Below are positions 63,326 to 64,000 of a DNA stretch of 64,000 nt, piece after piece. Made by a program: the position numbers and the translations under genes. This DNA comes from Hyalangium versicolor (GTDB taxonomy: Bacteria; Myxococcota; Myxococcia; Myxococcales; Myxococcaceae). Position 1 is the first letter of the stretch; the number at the start of each line of letters is the position of its first letter. The stretch lies in assembly GCF_020103695.1 (NCBI RefSeq), contig NZ_JAHXBF010000039.1, forward strand, positions 1-64,000. Reading direction: 5' to 3'. A model generated the notes under the pieces. The model saw nothing but the letters and a program-made list of their open reading frames with translations, was not told the origin of the DNA and searched no databases.

Positions 63326-64000
63326 TTATCGGCCCTCGTCAGGGAGGTTGATGATGTCGAGGAAGCTTCGGTAGAAGGCGTCGGCGTTGGCCCACATCGC
63401 GACATCGATGGGAGGGCCGTCGGTGACCTGGACCAGCTGGCCCGAGGTGTCCTGCTCCTCGTCGAGTGTCTGCGCCACGTTGAGGTTCATCACCTGCGGG
63501 GAGACCGTAGGACTCGTGGAGCTCGCAAGACTGGGATCAACGAGGATCGCGGCTGCCAGCGGATCCCAGAAGAAGAAGTTGCCGCTCATGACGAAGCTGA
63601 TATCGGCGGTGAGCGCGTCATGAATGAAGTTGGCGGCGCGCGACGTGTGGCGCTGGGCAAACCGATTGTAGAACGCCTTGTCGAGGGGGACGTTCTGGCT
63701 GGCGTCGAGGGGCACCAGCGTGATGGGCACTCCTGACCTGAAGACGATCTGCGCGCCCAACACGTCGAGGAAGATGTTCCACTCGGCGACTTTGTTGAGG
63801 TAGTTGGAATCGACGTCGTAGACATTGCCTGGGACGGAGATCGCTCCGCCCATCACGACGATGCGGTCGATCTTGGGCTTCACCTCGGGGTGGTCGCGCA
63901 GGAGCTTGCCGAGGTTGGTCATCCCACCGATCGCCAGCACCGTGACGGGAGTGGTGGCTGCCAGCAGCGTCTCCCGCAGGAATTGCACGGCTGGCCGGGG
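63326..64000 (-). CDS. nucleoside hydrolase-like protein, 5' end beyond window
   Basis: At least 224 residues, open to the right edge, so the N-terminal Asp loop is not seen. Family signs are TTPVTVLAIGGMTNLGKLLR (Thr/metal-ligand region), RIVVMGGAIS, EWNIFLDVLGAQIVF (ribose-binding Asn) and FFWDPLAAAILVDPSL. As in the hydrolase at 58168, Trp stands where the HDP catalytic His is usual, but the Asp is kept. Its stop lies 3 bp before the xanthine dehydrogenase-like start, so it is the first visible gene of this operon. Confidence 0.85.
   Translation of the reverse strand, partial: PRPAVQFLRETLLAATTPVTVLAIGGMTNLGKLLRDHPEVKPKIDRIVVMGGAISVPGNVYDVDSNYLNKVAEWNIFLDVLGAQIVFRSGVPITLVPLDASQNVPLDKAFYNRFAQRHTSRAANFIHDALTADISFVMSGNFFFWDPLAAAILVDPSLASSTSPTVSPQVMNLNVAQTLDEEQDTSGQLVQVTDGPPIDVAMWANADAFYRSFLDIINLPDEGR

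Overview
The window reads as chromosomal DNA of a myxobacterium, most likely a Cystobacterineae genus such as Archangium, Cystobacter, Hyalangium or Stigmatella; the genus is inferred from style only. Supporting signs are the very high GC with strong third-position bias, several multi-domain Ser/Thr and His kinases (kinase-TPR, kinase-FGE, kinase-AAA-GAF-His kinase), many small Cys-rich lipoproteins, a fused isobutyryl-CoA mutase, and an FHA-type sigma-54 activator. I saw no rRNA, tRNA or CRISPR array.

Layout. 0-1.3 kb is a decayed zone with a truncated transposase and a deleted Ser/Thr kinase. 1.4-2.7 kb has a lipoprotein of seven ~35-residue repeats, divergent from a 66-residue GG-leader peptide gene with a repeated LNPQPxPPG motif and a hairpin behind it. 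3-7.5 kb has a membrane His kinase divergent from a Ser/Thr kinase with a TPR tail. 7.5-16.3 kb is a B12-dependent acyl-CoA mutase operon (VOC protein, icmF, mutA, mutB, meaB). Next to it lie a short-chain acyl-CoA type XRE regulator (16.4-17.8 kb) and divergent metE (18-20.3 kb), then a Rieske lipoprotein. TTGCGAA-type paired sites sit before all three units (VOC-icmF operon, regulator, metE), which suggests one regulon. 20.9-25.1 kb holds Cys-rich exported proteins and an RsbRD/GAF/PAS His kinase. 25.3-34 kb is a complete RND efflux operon (TolC, adaptor and two MdtB/MdtC-like pumps). 34.2-37.2 kb is a taurine/nitrate-type ABC importer with a double permease and no binding protein.

37.2-40.4 kb is the most unusual part. 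A 183-residue protein has a ~106-residue tract made almost only of Lys, Asp and Glu. It is followed at once by a truncated ATP-grasp-like protein and a full ATP-grasp ligase of the microviridin (MvdC/MvdD) kind, in overlapping genes. This looks like a peptide-modification (graspetide-like) system with an atypical substrate.

40.6-48.3 kb contains two near-identical 315-residue lipoprotein genes in inverted orientation, as ~1.09-kb inverted repeats. They bracket a ~5.5-kb segment with a small unknown protein, a secreted beta-trefoil-like protein, a Ser/Thr kinase fused to an FGE-sulfatase-type domain, and an FHA/sigma-54 activator. 49.2-57.5 kb has a two-core hybrid His kinase and a 1764-residue Ser/Thr kinase/ATPase/GAF/His kinase protein. 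58.2-64 kb is an apparent nucleoside/purine operon: nucleoside hydrolase, a eukaryote-type single-chain xanthine dehydrogenase-like enzyme with altered pocket residues, and a second nucleoside hydrolase, the first-transcribed gene being cut by the window edge.
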